Positions 24,129-33,323 of a stretch of DNA of 64,000 bases are shown here, in pieces. Location: contig CAIXUG010000083.1 of assembly GCA_903922605.1 (NCBI GenBank), positions 1 through 64,000 of the forward strand. The letters are read 5' to 3'. Made by a program: the position numbers and the translations under genes. This DNA comes from an uncultured Verrucomicrobiota bacterium (GTDB taxonomy: Bacteria > Verrucomicrobiota > Verrucomicrobiia > Limisphaerales > UBA9464). How positions within the stretch are numbered: the stretch's first letter is position 1; every line of letters starts with the position of its first letter. Under the pieces are notes generated by a model that was not told the origin of the DNA, made no database searches, and saw only the letters and a list, made by a program, of their open reading frames with translations.

Positions 24129-25383
24129 GATTCTCCGCGACCAGCTTCAGCGCCTCGTCGATCAGTATCTCGCCGGTCCGTTCGCCGAGGCACGTGCGGC
24201 TGACGTACTCGTAGCGTTTGAAGCTCTGCCAATCCACCTCGGTGAGGATGTAGCCGAAAGCATCGTTGGTGAGCCCGAACAGGCAGTTCTGCTGCCCATG
24301 CATCTTGCGCTTGAGGTAGTAGCCGATGTTCGGCAGCGCCTCGCCGGGGATGCTCAGAATCTGCGCGGTGCCCAGGTTTACGAGGTTGATCCGCGTCGTC
24401 ACCTTGCCGTCGGCATCTGCCGGATAGCCGAGCGGTGAACCGCGCATGATCGCGAGCAGCAGGGGGGACTCGACCGGGAACTTCACCATCCGCGATGCGA
24501 CGTGCAGCTTGGGATCGGCCTGGGCGGGTGCGTCCTGGATCACGCGCAACGATTCCTCGGCCAGCAGCCGCCCGATGCGCTGGCATTCCTCGTAGGTGCG
24601 CGCCTCTTTGCCGCCGGGGCGGCGGTTGTCGGCGGTGACCATGCCGCCCTGCGCGGAGTTCAAGAAAATGCCCGTGCCCGCGCCCAGCTCGGCCAACCGG
24701 TCGTACAGCGGCCCAATGAGATCGGGCGAACAGATGCCAGCATCGGAGCCGATCACCTCGGGGTGGACGGCGTAGTTCACCAGCGTGGCGATGGGCTTGC
24801 CATCGGCCCCGATGGCCTGGAAGACGTTCACGCGCGGGTCATAGAGCTCGGGCGCGTAGTAGTTGTAGGCGATCTGTCCGTGAGCCTCGCCCGTCGCAAT
24901 CTTGAGGGAAGCCGGGGCGAGTTTGGCGACCGCCTCGTTCACGGCTGTCGCCGCCTGCGTGACCACGAAGTCGAGATACTTCAGGTCGCCGCTCGTGCCG
25001 CCCTTGCCGTCGGGGAAGCAGTAGGCATCGGGCGCGCTGTGCGTGTGCGTGGCCCCGATGAGGATGTTCTCGGCAGGAATGTCCTTCACCTGTTTCCGAA
25101 TGCGGTCGCCGAGCACGGCGGGGAAGCCGAGGAAATCCACGCTGACAAAGGCGACGCGCGTACCGTCCTGCTCCAGCACCAACGCGCGCACGCTCAGTTC
25201 GCCCTGCTTCTCCTTCACCGGGTTTCCGGGCCCGATGCCGCCGCTGACCGGCAGCAACGGGTCAGGGGTGACCTGACGCGTGGCGATGCCCGCACGAAAG
25301 GCGGCGTGGGCCGGCCAGGTGAAAAGCGTGACCAGCAGCAGGGACAGCAACGGGGATTTCACGCGCAAAGGGTGGCTGGCCAT
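24109..25383 (-). CDS. exported neutral/alkaline ceramidase-like protein
   Basis: A 424-residue protein with a signal peptide (about 1-26, ending PAHA). The N-terminal fold is that of neutral ceramidase-like enzymes: AGIATRQVTPDPLLPVSGG, LVLEQDGTRVAFVSVDFLGF and the metal-ligand segment ILIGATHTHSAPD. NYAVHPEVIG and the NSAQGGMVTADNRR loop follow. Such proteins are often annotated only as hypothetical in Verrucomicrobia and Planctomycetes, and the substrate may not be ceramide. ATG 25383 is preferred because the longer frame to 25521 runs through a palindromic repeat. Its 3' end overlaps the convergent methyltransferase gene by 20 bp. Confidence 0.8.
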   Translation of the reverse strand: MASHPLRVKSPLLSLLLVTLFTWPAHAAFRAGIATRQVTPDPLLPVSGGIGPGNPVKEKQGELSVRALVLEQDGTRVAFVSVDFLGFPAVLGDRIRKQVKDIPAENILIGATHTHSAPDAYCFPDGKGGTSGDLKYLDFVVTQAATAVNEAVAKLAPASLKIATGEAHGQIAYNYYAPELYDPRVNVFQAIGADGKPIATLVNYAVHPEVIGSDAGICSPDLIGPLYDRLAELGAGTGIFLNSAQGGMVTADNRRPGGKEARTYEECQRIGRLLAEESLRVIQDAPAQADPKLHVASRMVKFPVESPLLLAIMRGSPLGYPADADGKVTTRINLVNLGTAQILSIPGEALPNIGYYLKRKMHGQQNCLFGLTNDAFGYILTEVDWQSFKRYEYVSRTCLGERTGEILIDEALKLVAENPTPTVK

Positions 25384-25417
25384 CGGTGGAAAAGTCCACG
25401 CCCGTTTCGATGACAAC

Positions 25418-25521
25418 GTGCTGCCGGCATCTTGCCGGCAGGGGCTTGCCGAAGCCCGCGTCGGGAGAGTTTTCCCGCAAATGTCCCTCCGCACCCTCTG
25501 CCGGTGGGACGCCGGCAGCAC
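25418..25521. repeat. inverted repeat, GTGCTGCCGGC family (copy A)
   Basis: It starts GTGCTGCCGGCATCTTGCCG and ends GACGCCGGCAGCAC, so it can form a long imperfect hairpin with a nested CCGGCATCTTGCCGG palindrome. It fills the gap between the ceramidase-like gene and the ftsZ stop codon, ending 3 bp from it, and may help terminate the dcw operon. A related copy is at 59204-59313. Confidence 0.75.
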
Positions 25522-25523
25522 AT

Positions 25524-26870
25524 TCAGTTCAGCGCGATGCCGCGGCGGGCGTAGGTCGGCTCGTCGAGGTTTTCACCGTTGCGCTTCACCGGTTCGGTCT
25601 TTTCGAAACGGCTGACGGATACGACGTCGAAGTTGAACAGCGTCTGCTTGGCCTTGTTCCGTCGGAGTGGGTTCCGGACCTGCTTGCCGACGAGCGCACG
25701 CTTTTGCGTTTCGCTGATCTCCGGTGCGGGCGGGACAAACTTGGAACTGCTGCGGTTCGCGGCGGCGTCTTCCGCCGTGGGGTTCTCAAACTGCATCAGC
25801 GGCTCCGACTCGCTCTCGGACACGGCCGTGCGGTTCTGCACCGGCTCGGCAGGTGATGAGGCCGATGACGGTGCGGATGCGGCCGGGGGCATGGCGCCGC
25901 CCCGGGTGGCGATCACGGTGACCACCAGCCGGCCGTCCAGGTCGGGATCGACCGCGGAGCCGGTGATGACCTGGGCATGGTCGCAGAGGCGCTGAAACTG
26001 GTTCTGCACCTCCTGCAATTCGTCGAAACGCAGGTCGGTTCCGCCCGCAATGGCGAGCAACGCGGCATCGGCCTCCTCCAGCATCTGCCGGGTCTGCAGG
26101 AAGGGATGCGCCTGAAGCTTCTCCAAGGCTTCCCGCACGCGGTTTGGCCCGCGCGCCTCCACGGTCGCGAAAACGCTCTCCGCGTGGCGACCGCGCAGGA
26201 GGCGTTCCAGATCGGCGAAGCCGAGCGGGTTGAGCGAGGGACGGTGCAGCAGCCGCCACAGGCTGGCCACGCTCTGGGCCACGAGATCGTTGGCGGCGGC
26301 GAAGATCTCGGTGACGAGCGTCTTGTCGTCGAGCATCTGGGCGACGCCCTGGTTGGGCACACAGATCACGGCATCAGCAGCCTTGCGCAGGCTCTGCAGG
26401 CCCTCGGAGGCGTTGTTGTGGCGGAGCTGGCCCTCGTACTGGAAGGGCAGCACCGCCACCGCCAGCACCAGCGCACCGGCTTCGCGGGCCAGGCGGGCGA
26501 TGACCGGACCGGAACCACCGCCCACGCCACCGCCCACGCCCGCGATCACGCAGACGAGACGGACATTGCCGAAGCGCTCCTTGAGCAGTGCGGCATCCCC
26601 TTCGGCCGCCTGGGTGCCCCGGGGGAGGTCGTTGCCACAGCCTTCGCGCCGGGTGGATTTCACGCCGAAGTTCACCCGGTCGGGCACGGCCAGGCGGCCC
26701 AGCGAGCCCGCATCCGTGTCGGCGATCAGGAACCGGGCGTTGCTGAGGCCGATGGCGGCGAGCCGTTCCACGATGGCGCCGCCGGCGTGGCCGACGCCGG
26801 CCACGAGGAACTCGGTGACGGGCACTTCGGGCGTCGCGTCGGGCGGAAGCGGGTCAGAATCGGGGTTCAT
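25524..26870 (-). CDS. ftsZ: cell-division GTPase FtsZ (divergent)
   Basis: A tubulin-family GTPase that polymerises into the division ring. It is 448 residues long. The N-terminal nucleotide-binding start FLVAGVGHAGGAIVERL (21-37) is clear. The tubulin signature normally read as GGGTGTG is GGGVGGG (113-119), so both threonines are lost. The T7 synergy loop, normally N-x-D-F-A-D, is PLGFAD (215-220), losing the first acidic residue but keeping FAD. The C-terminal domain continues to about 325, followed by a linker and a tail ending LDEPTYARRGIALN, comparable to the FtsA-binding peptide of other FtsZ. It is the last gene of the dcw operon. Confidence 0.9.
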   Translation of the reverse strand: MNPDSDPLPPDATPEVPVTEFLVAGVGHAGGAIVERLAAIGLSNARFLIADTDAGSLGRLAVPDRVNFGVKSTRREGCGNDLPRGTQAAEGDAALLKERFGNVRLVCVIAGVGGGVGGGSGPVIARLAREAGALVLAVAVLPFQYEGQLRHNNASEGLQSLRKAADAVICVPNQGVAQMLDDKTLVTEIFAAANDLVAQSVASLWRLLHRPSLNPLGFADLERLLRGRHAESVFATVEARGPNRVREALEKLQAHPFLQTRQMLEEADAALLAIAGGTDLRFDELQEVQNQFQRLCDHAQVITGSAVDPDLDGRLVVTVIATRGGAMPPAASAPSSASSPAEPVQNRTAVSESESEPLMQFENPTAEDAAANRSSSKFVPPAPEISETQKRALVGKQVRNPLRRNKAKQTLFNFDVVSVSRFEKTEPVKRNGENLDEPTYARRGIALN

Positions 26871-26888
26871 GGGGCGGGCGGTTGGGAT

Positions 26889-28100
26889 TCAGAGGCGGAA
26901 AATGTTTTGCAGCGTGCTTTTCAGGCCGAAGCGCGAGCGGGGGCGGGTCTGGAGCCGCATGGCACCATAGCGCACCAGGCCGATGGCGGTGGCAAACTCG
27001 GGGTTGGCCAGCACATCCGCCGGACCGGAGACGTTGTGCGTGTGAGCACGGCCGACGGCCAGTTGGAAGGTGCGTTCGACGAGCGTCTCGATGCCGTTGG
27101 TCCGCGCGCCGCCGCCGCAGAGCACCACGCCCGCCCGGGCCAGCGCAAAGGCCTCGGAATTCACGAGGTCCCGGGCGATGAGATCAAGCGTCTCCTCCAG
27201 CCGGAGCGACATGATGCGGTGCATTTTTTCCACGCTGATGGTCTTGGAGGACTGCCCGGTCTCGCCGGGCAGCGTGTGCGTCGCGCCCTTGACCGCCGGA
27301 TCAAAGATCGCGCAGCCATGTTCGCGTTTCAGCTTTTCCGCCTGGTCAATCGGGATGTTCAGGCCGCAGGCGAGGTCGTTGGAAACGTGGTCACCGCCGA
27401 CGGCGAGCACACCGGAGTGCCGCAGAATGCCGCCGTGGAAGAAGGCGTATTCGGTCGTGCCCGCGCCGAGGTCAAGCAGCACGACGCCCTGCTTTTTCTG
27501 GTCCGGCGTGAGCACCGCCAGCGAGGAGGCCAGACCGTTGAACACGGGCTTTACCACGGAGATCTGCATGCCCTGTACCACGCGCCGCGCGGTCTCAATG
27601 CGGGAGGAGCGGCCCTGGATGACATGCACGCTGGCTTCCAGCACCCCGCCGACGAGGCCGAACGGGTGCTCGACGCCGGCCATGTCGTCCACCTTGAAAT
27701 CCTGGCGCACGCTGTCGATGACCTCGTGCTCCGCCGGGCAGTTGAACTGTTTGGCGTTGTTGACCGCGTCCACGACATCCTCGTGGGTGATGGTACGGTC
27801 AAAGGAGGCGATGGGATGCACGCCCCGGCTGTCCACGCAGCGGATGTGGTTGCCGCTGATGCCGAGGTAAACCTCCTCGATCTCCACGTTGGCCTGCTGC
27901 TCGGCCTCGGCGAGCGCGACGCGGATGTCATCGCCGGCCTTGACCGTGTCGGTGATCTCGCCCTTGCGGACGCCGCGCGAGGTGCACTGGCCGATGCCGA
28001 GGATGGTCAGCTCGCCCTTCGCGCCGGCCTCACCGACGGCGGCGCAGACTTTGTGGGTGCCGATCTCGAGACCGACAATGATTTGGCCGGGATCAAACAT
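26889..28100 (-). CDS. ftsA: cell-division actin homologue FtsA
   Basis: A 403-residue actin-fold ATPase that anchors FtsZ to the membrane. It has phosphate-1 VGLEIGTHKVCAAVG (9-23), the 1C domain (about 85-165), phosphate-2 VVLLDLGAGTTEYAFF (about 214-230) and the adenosine loop VVLCGGGARTNGI (about 335-347). The last residues (RSRFGLKSTLQNIFRL) form the amphipathic membrane-targeting helix. The gene overlaps ftsQ by 8 bp and lies 18 bp upstream of ftsZ. Confidence 0.94.
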   Translation of the reverse strand: MFDPGQIIVGLEIGTHKVCAAVGEAGAKGELTILGIGQCTSRGVRKGEITDTVKAGDDIRVALAEAEQQANVEIEEVYLGISGNHIRCVDSRGVHPIASFDRTITHEDVVDAVNNAKQFNCPAEHEVIDSVRQDFKVDDMAGVEHPFGLVGGVLEASVHVIQGRSSRIETARRVVQGMQISVVKPVFNGLASSLAVLTPDQKKQGVVLLDLGAGTTEYAFFHGGILRHSGVLAVGGDHVSNDLACGLNIPIDQAEKLKREHGCAIFDPAVKGATHTLPGETGQSSKTISVEKMHRIMSLRLEETLDLIARDLVNSEAFALARAGVVLCGGGARTNGIETLVERTFQLAVGRAHTHNVSGPADVLANPEFATAIGLVRYGAMRLQTRPRSRFGLKSTLQNIFRL

Positions 28101-29061
28101 GGCGGGTGGGCTTTCGTTTGGGGCGGACAGTCTTGGGTATGGGGTCGGGAGCGGAGGCGGGCGCGGCGCTGGCCTCGATCCATTTCAAGGGCGCATTGCC
28201 GCGCACGCTGAGGTCGAGCGTGCCGATGGCATGGCCGCGGGCGATGGCCTGCTCATGCACGGCGCGCCATTCGCGGAGCTGCCGGTCGAAGTCCTCGCCC
28301 GCGAGCGTCACCCGGGCGCCCTGGTTGCTCAGCACGACCAGCACGCCGGGCGAGGCGATGTCCACGGACAGAAGCTCGGTGACTCCGGCCATGGCCGAGG
28401 CGTCAAAGCCGGCGATCAGCTTCAGGGCGGCCAGCACGCGCTGATCCATCACGGTCTGGCCCGCCGAGAAGGTCACGGCGGTCATGCCGTTGAGCAGCGG
28501 CAGCGCGGCTTCGGCCTCGACGATTTCCACCGGGGCGTGGCCGCGCTCGAAGGGAATGAGCACATGGCCCGTGTCATCGAGCAGGAAGTAGCCCTGGACA
28601 TCGCCCGCCGACGGCAGGAGCACCCGGGCCACCGGCACCCGCTCGCGAACGCCGATCCGCAGCGTGTCGGGAAATTCGAGCCGCACGGTCGCCTCCTCGA
28701 TGCGCGGATGCCGCAGCAGCCGCTGGCGCAGCACGTAGAGGTCGATGGTGAGGACGTTGCGTCCGGGCTGCACGCCCGCGAGCCGCCGGATCTCCTCCTC
28801 GGTCAGCACGCCGTCGCGCGTCACGATCAGCTGCCGGAGGGCGAGGGCATCGATCTGGTTGAGCCAGCGATCTCGGGCCGTCTGCCAGACGAGATTGCCG
28901 CCGAACCAGAGCGTGGCCAGCAGGGCCATGCTCAGGAGCGGCTTGAACCACCACGGGCGGCGCGTGCGCGGCACCAGCGCGCCCTCACCGGTCTCGGCAA
29001 ACAGCCTGTAACCGGCGTCACGGCGCCGGTTGCGGGAGGAGTTTTGGAAGAGGCGGAACAT
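28093..29061 (-). CDS. ftsQ: cell-division protein FtsQ/DivIB
   Basis: A bitopic inner-membrane protein of 322 residues that links cytoplasmic and periplasmic division proteins. It has a basic cytoplasmic tail (1-36), one membrane span (about 38-60, WWFKPLLSMALLATLWFGG), a POTRA domain (about 72-145, QLIVTRDGVLTEEEIRRLAG) and the FtsQ beta domain (about 150-290). A Pro/Lys-rich tail closes the protein. Position between ddl and ftsA is canonical. Confidence 0.88.
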   Translation of the reverse strand: MFRLFQNSSRNRRRDAGYRLFAETGEGALVPRTRRPWWFKPLLSMALLATLWFGGNLVWQTARDRWLNQIDALALRQLIVTRDGVLTEEEIRRLAGVQPGRNVLTIDLYVLRQRLLRHPRIEEATVRLEFPDTLRIGVRERVPVARVLLPSAGDVQGYFLLDDTGHVLIPFERGHAPVEIVEAEAALPLLNGMTAVTFSAGQTVMDQRVLAALKLIAGFDASAMAGVTELLSVDIASPGVLVVLSNQGARVTLAGEDFDRQLREWRAVHEQAIARGHAIGTLDLSVRGNAPLKWIEASAAPASAPDPIPKTVRPKRKPTRHV

Positions 29062-29067
29062 GGCATG

Positions 29068-29976
29068 CTAGGTCCGGGGGGAGCGCGCGAGCGCAAGTTC
29101 GATCATGCGCTGGCAAAGCTGGGGGAAACCGAGGCCGGCGGCGGCGGCGGCCTTGGGCAGCAGGCTGGTCTCGGTCATGCCCGGCAGGGTGTTGACCTCG
29201 AGCACGACCGGTGAGCCGTTGGCCCGCACCATCACGTCCACGCGTCCGTAATCGCGGCCGCCCACCGCCTGAAAGGCACCGAGCGCGGCGGCCTGGATGC
29301 GGGCGGTCGTCGCTTCGTCAAACGGGGCGGGGCACAGGTACTCGGTGCGCCCGGCGGTATATTTGTTCGTGTAGTCGTAGGCCCCCTCGCGCGGGCGGAC
29401 TTCCACGATCGGCAGCGCTTTGCCATCGAGGATGCCCACCGTGGTCTCGCGACCGACGATGCGCTCCTCCATCACCACCTCGCCGCCGAAGCGCAGCGAT
29501 TCGGCGAGGGCGACCGGAAACTCCTCGACGCGGTCCACGAACTGCAGCCCCACGCTGCTGCCTTGACGGGTCGGCTTGAGCACGACCGGCGGCTGCCAGC
29601 CTTCGGGCCAGGGCACCACGGAATTGAAGACCGCGAACCGCGCTGTCGGCACGCCGGCGGCCAGGCAGCGGCGCTTCGTCACGACCTTGTCAAAAGCGAA
29701 CAGGCTCGCGGCCACCCCACAGCCGGTGTAGGGCACGCCGAGCTGTTCCAGCTCCGCCTGCACGGTGCCGTCCTCGCCATAGGTTCCGTGCAGCGCCAGC
29801 AGGACGGCCTCCGTTCCGGTGCCGAGTTTCAACGCGCCCGGCAGCGGGTCCACCTCGTCCACTGTGTGACCGAGCGAACGCAGCGCCTTGGCGACCGCCG
29901 CGCCGGAGCGGAGCGAAACCTCGCGTTCGGCGGAAGGTCCGCCGAGCAGGACAGTGAGATGAAGCGGCGCGCTCAT
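29068..29976 (-). CDS. ddl: D-alanine--D-alanine ligase
   Basis: An ATP-grasp enzyme that makes the D-Ala-D-Ala dipeptide for peptidoglycan. It is 302 residues long, the usual short Ddl length. Motifs include VLLGGPSAEREVSLRSG (8-24), LLALHGTYGEDGTVQ, the ATP-grasp LKPTRQGSSVGLQ and the metal-binding VLEVNTLPGMTETSL. The long open frame to 30357 is a shadow of murB. ATG 29976 overlaps the murB stop by ATGA. Confidence 0.93.
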   Translation of the reverse strand: MSAPLHLTVLLGGPSAEREVSLRSGAAVAKALRSLGHTVDEVDPLPGALKLGTGTEAVLLALHGTYGEDGTVQAELEQLGVPYTGCGVAASLFAFDKVVTKRRCLAAGVPTARFAVFNSVVPWPEGWQPPVVLKPTRQGSSVGLQFVDRVEEFPVALAESLRFGGEVVMEERIVGRETTVGILDGKALPIVEVRPREGAYDYTNKYTAGRTEYLCPAPFDEATTARIQAAALGAFQAVGGRDYGRVDVMVRANGSPVVLEVNTLPGMTETSLLPKAAAAAGLGFPQLCQRMIELALARSPRT

Positions 29977-30953
29977 GACGGGTCTTCGCCGACGATTTCC
30001 ACCTCGGTCTCCAGTTCGATGCCGCGCGCCTCGCGGGCGCGGGTCTTCACCAGCTCGATCAGCGCGAGCACGTCGCTCGCGGTGGCGTTGCCGAGGTTCA
30101 CGAAGAAATTGGCGTGCACGTCGCTCACCATCGCGCCGCCGACGCGGGTGCCCTTGAGGCCCAGTTCGTCGATGAGTTTGCCGGCGGGCTGCGTGGGCGA
30201 GGGATTCTTGAACGTGCAGCCGGCGCTCGGCTGGTTCGGCTGGGAATCCCACCGCTTGCGGCTGTAGGTGTCCATGCGGGCCTTCACCGTTTCCGCGTCG
30301 GTCACGGTGCCGCGCAGCACCGCACCCACGGCAATGGCCTCGCGCAGCAGTGGGCACGAACGGTAGGTGAACGGAACCTCGGCGACGGGCACGTCGCGCA
30401 CCGTGGCGTCCCGCGTGACATAGCGCAGGCGCTCAACGACGTCGAAGGTCCAGCTCTGCATCGCGCCCGCGTTCATGCGGAGCGCACCGCCCAGCGAGCC
30501 GGGGATGCCCTCGAGAAATTCCAGTCCGCCCAGCCCCGTGCGTCGTGCCTCGGTAGCGATGAGCTTGAGCTTCGCGCCCGCGCCGGCGTGGATGCGATCT
30601 TCCTTCACCTCGATGGCGGAGAAGGCGGTGTGGGCGAGGGAGATCACGACTCCGCGGATGCCACCGTCACGGATCAGCAGGTTCGAGCCGCGACCAAGCA
30701 CGAAGAAGGGGACCTCCATCTGCCCGCAGATTTCGATCACCGTGCAGAGCGCGTGTTCGCAATCTGGCTCGACGTAGATGTCCGCCGGGCCGCCCACGCG
30801 CAGGGTGGTGCGTTTGGCGAGCGGCTCGTCGCGGCGCAACAGTGTTTCCAACGGCAGCGCGCCCTGCAGCTCCTCGAACAGGTCGAGCACGCGGATGGAT
30901 CGCTCCGCCAGGGATTCGGCCGCATTCGTGGGGTTGAACGGAACGAGATTCAT
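29973..30953 (-). CDS. murB: UDP-N-acetylenolpyruvoylglucosamine reductase MurB
   Basis: A flavoenzyme that reduces UDP-GlcNAc-enolpyruvate to UDP-MurNAc. It is 326 residues long. The FAD-binding region includes RVGGPADIYVEP and VLGRGSNLLIRDGGIRG (about 85-105), then LEFLEGIPGSLGGALRMNAG. The substrate domain carries the SAGCTFKNP motif, with Cys where E. coli MurB has Ser, as in the type II group. It overlaps murG upstream and ddl downstream, each by 4 bp. murC, usually next to murB, is absent. Confidence 0.93.
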   Translation of the reverse strand: MNLVPFNPTNAAESLAERSIRVLDLFEELQGALPLETLLRRDEPLAKRTTLRVGGPADIYVEPDCEHALCTVIEICGQMEVPFFVLGRGSNLLIRDGGIRGVVISLAHTAFSAIEVKEDRIHAGAGAKLKLIATEARRTGLGGLEFLEGIPGSLGGALRMNAGAMQSWTFDVVERLRYVTRDATVRDVPVAEVPFTYRSCPLLREAIAVGAVLRGTVTDAETVKARMDTYSRKRWDSQPNQPSAGCTFKNPSPTQPAGKLIDELGLKGTRVGGAMVSDVHANFFVNLGNATASDVLALIELVKTRAREARGIELETEVEIVGEDPS

Positions 30954-32134
30954 CGCGCGCCCTCCGGTTTGCCGGTGGTCATGACGTGGCCCGGCCGTGA
31001 CACCGCCGGGGTTGAGGAGGCGAGACCACGGTCCTTCACGTGTGCCAGAATGCGGTCGGCGATTTCGGCGGCGGCGTTGGGGCGGTGGTTCCGCGCCATG
31101 GCGGCGGACATGAGCTGCAACTGGCCGGGGTTATCGCAAAGTTCCGTCACCAGGCCGGCCAGCGACTGCGCGCTGGCCGACGTCTGCTCGAGCAGCACCG
31201 CGCCGCCGGTCTCGACGATGGCGTTGGCGTTGTGCAGCTGGTGATTGTCCGTAGCGGCGGGGAAGGGGACCAGAATCGCGGGCACCTGCATCGCGGCCAG
31301 TTCGGCGAGCGAAGACGCCCCACTGCGGCTGACGGTCAGCGTGGCCGCGCCGAGCGGCAGCTCCATCTCGGAGCAGAAAGGCTGCACTCGGGCACGGCGG
31401 CCCAACGGTTCGTAAGCGGCCTTCACCTCGTCGTAATCTTGTGTGCCGGTGAGGTGGAAGAACTGGAGCTCCGGCAGCGCCGCCGACAACTGCGGCAGCG
31501 CGCCAACCATGAGCCGGTTGAGCCCGCTGGCACCCTGGCTTCCGCCCACGATGAGCAGCAGCGGCTTGGCGGCGTTGAAACCCAGGGCAGCCCGCGCCCC
31601 GACCACATCCATCGGGGAAAATTGCGGACGCACCGGCGTGCCCGTGACGGTCGCGCGTTTCTGACGGAGCCTCCGGGTGGCGGCGGCGAAGCCGACGAAG
31701 CATTCGTCCACCCACGGGGCAAGCCAACGGTTGGCGCGCCCAGGAATCGTGTTCGACTCGTGGAGGAAAGTGACAGCCCCGGCATTTTTTCCGGCGAAGA
31801 CCGGCGGAGCGCTGGTGAAACCGCCCATGGCGAGGACCGCCTGCGGCGGCTGCGGCTGGAACGCGCGCCGGGCGGCGCGCCAGGAGCGGAAGCTGGCCGC
31901 GAGGAATTGCAGATAGTTGCGCCCGCTCAGGCCCACCGCCGGCAGCGTGATGATGTCAAAGTCATTCGCCAGGCCACGAACCGCCTGCTGGTCCACTTCC
32001 TTGGGAGAAATGAGCAGGGTCACCAGGCTGCCGCGCGCGATCAGTTCGTGACCGACCGCGAGACCGGGAAAGAGGTGGCCGCCGGTGCCGCCGCAGGCGA
32101 TGGCCACTCGCAGGGCTGGCCGTTCCGGGTTCAT
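30950..32134 (-). CDS. murG: lipid II synthase MurG (GT28 glycosyltransferase)
   Basis: A membrane-associated transferase that adds GlcNAc from UDP-GlcNAc to lipid I. It is 394 residues long. The N-terminal glycine-rich loop is ACGGTGGHLFPGLAVG (13-28), followed by VLAMGGFTSAPPVFAG. The C-terminal UDP-GlcNAc site contains LIVGGSQGASGLNRL, AATLTVSRSGASSLAELAA and VPFPAATDNHQLHNA. It overlaps ftsW by 4 bp. Confidence 0.94.
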   Translation of the reverse strand: MNPERPALRVAIACGGTGGHLFPGLAVGHELIARGSLVTLLISPKEVDQQAVRGLANDFDIITLPAVGLSGRNYLQFLAASFRSWRAARRAFQPQPPQAVLAMGGFTSAPPVFAGKNAGAVTFLHESNTIPGRANRWLAPWVDECFVGFAAATRRLRQKRATVTGTPVRPQFSPMDVVGARAALGFNAAKPLLLIVGGSQGASGLNRLMVGALPQLSAALPELQFFHLTGTQDYDEVKAAYEPLGRRARVQPFCSEMELPLGAATLTVSRSGASSLAELAAMQVPAILVPFPAATDNHQLHNANAIVETGGAVLLEQTSASAQSLAGLVTELCDNPGQLQLMSAAMARNHRPNAAAEIADRILAHVKDRGLASSTPAVSRPGHVMTTGKPEGAR

Positions 32135-33255
32135 TCGGGCAGGTCGGTATCGAGGGTGTCGAAAGGATTGGTGCCGGACCGCTGGGACGAGGTCTCGGTC
32201 GCGCCCTGACGGGCCACGCTGACCAGCAGGCCGACCAGCGCCAGCATCAGCACCACGCCGGTGCCGCCACGGCTGACAAACGGCAGGGGCATGCCCTTGT
32301 TGGGCAGCAGGTCGGTCACCACCCCCAGATTCACGGCGGCCTGCGCGGCGATCACGAAGGTGATGCTTCCGGCCAGCAGCGTGCCAAAGGCATCGGGCGC
32401 GGCATGGGTGATCATCGCCCCGCAGATGAGGATGACGACGAACACGCCCACGACGGCGAGGGTGAAGCCGAGCCCCAGTTCCTCGCCGACCACGGGGAAG
32501 ATGAAGTCGGTGTGCTGTTCGGGAATGTTAAATTTGAAAGCGCCCCGGCCCAGCCCGGCACCGTCCACGCCGCCCTCGCCAAAGGCGTAGAGCGACTCCT
32601 GCACCTGCTGGTAGTCGTCCTTGTTCTGTTCGGGATGCCGGAAGGCGTTCACGCGCTTCATCGCGTAGTCGCTGTTCATCACCAGGGCGGCAAAACCCGC
32701 GGCGCAGAGCAGCGCCGGCAGCGTCACGTGCCACCAGCGGACGCCGGCCACGAGCATCAGGAGGAAGGTCACCAGTCCGAGCAGCAGCGTGGTGCCCTTG
32801 TCCGGCTCGACCAGGACAAGTGCAAGCGGCGGCACGGCGATGGCGGCCATGCCGAGCACGCCGGAGAAAAAGTGGCCCATCCGGTGCGGGAACCTGGCCC
32901 CGAACCAGGCCAGCGCAACCACCAGCCCGAGCTTGGCGAACTCGGAGGGCTGGATGCCGAAGAGCCAGCGCTGTGCACCCTTCATGCTCGTGCCCAGGGG
33001 GGTGAGCGTGAGCAGCAGCAGCAGCACGCAGGCCCCGTAGAGCGGCCAGGCGAAGCGCTGCAGCAGGTGGTAGTCAATCCGCGCCATCACCCACAGCGCC
33101 ACGAAGCCGACCCCGCAGGCGATGGCCTGCTTCAGCACCCAGGTGTGGAGCAGAGAGTCGCCACCCTTGAGCATGGTGGCGCTCGCGAGCATCACCACGC
33201 TGAGGGCGACCAGCGAGCCGACGGCCAGCAGCAGGGTCGTGATGATGCGGTTCAT
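32131..33255 (-). CDS. ftsW: SEDS glycosyltransferase FtsW
   Basis: A polytopic inner-membrane protein of 374 residues and about ten spans. SEDS signatures are visible: KGAQRWLFGIQPSEFAKLGL, the EPDKGTTLLLGLVTFLLM loop region, ERxx-like NDYAMKRVNAFRHPEQNKDDYQ and the C-terminal LPFVSRGGTGVVLMLALVGL. It polymerises septal glycan strands together with FtsI. Location directly upstream of murG in the dcw operon identifies it as FtsW rather than RodA. Confidence 0.93.
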   Translation of the reverse strand: MNRIITTLLLAVGSLVALSVVMLASATMLKGGDSLLHTWVLKQAIACGVGFVALWVMARIDYHLLQRFAWPLYGACVLLLLLTLTPLGTSMKGAQRWLFGIQPSEFAKLGLVVALAWFGARFPHRMGHFFSGVLGMAAIAVPPLALVLVEPDKGTTLLLGLVTFLLMLVAGVRWWHVTLPALLCAAGFAALVMNSDYAMKRVNAFRHPEQNKDDYQQVQESLYAFGEGGVDGAGLGRGAFKFNIPEQHTDFIFPVVGEELGLGFTLAVVGVFVVILICGAMITHAAPDAFGTLLAGSITFVIAAQAAVNLGVVTDLLPNKGMPLPFVSRGGTGVVLMLALVGLLVSVARQGATETSSQRSGTNPFDTLDTDLPE

Positions 33256-33323
33256 GGTTTTAAAAAATCGGGCCGGTGCGCGCGCCGGCTGAGGTAGCCG
33301 GCGCGCGACCGGAAGTTACGTCA

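Noticed and set aside
25977-28211. 744-codon open frame on the plus strand across ftsZ and ftsA
   Set aside because: It is antisense to two clear division genes and has a His/Gly/Arg-rich composition typical of the shadow frame of high-GC genes.
29977-30357. Long N-terminal extension of Ddl
   Set aside because: The extension is the shadow of murB in another frame. The Ddl fold starts at ATG 29976.
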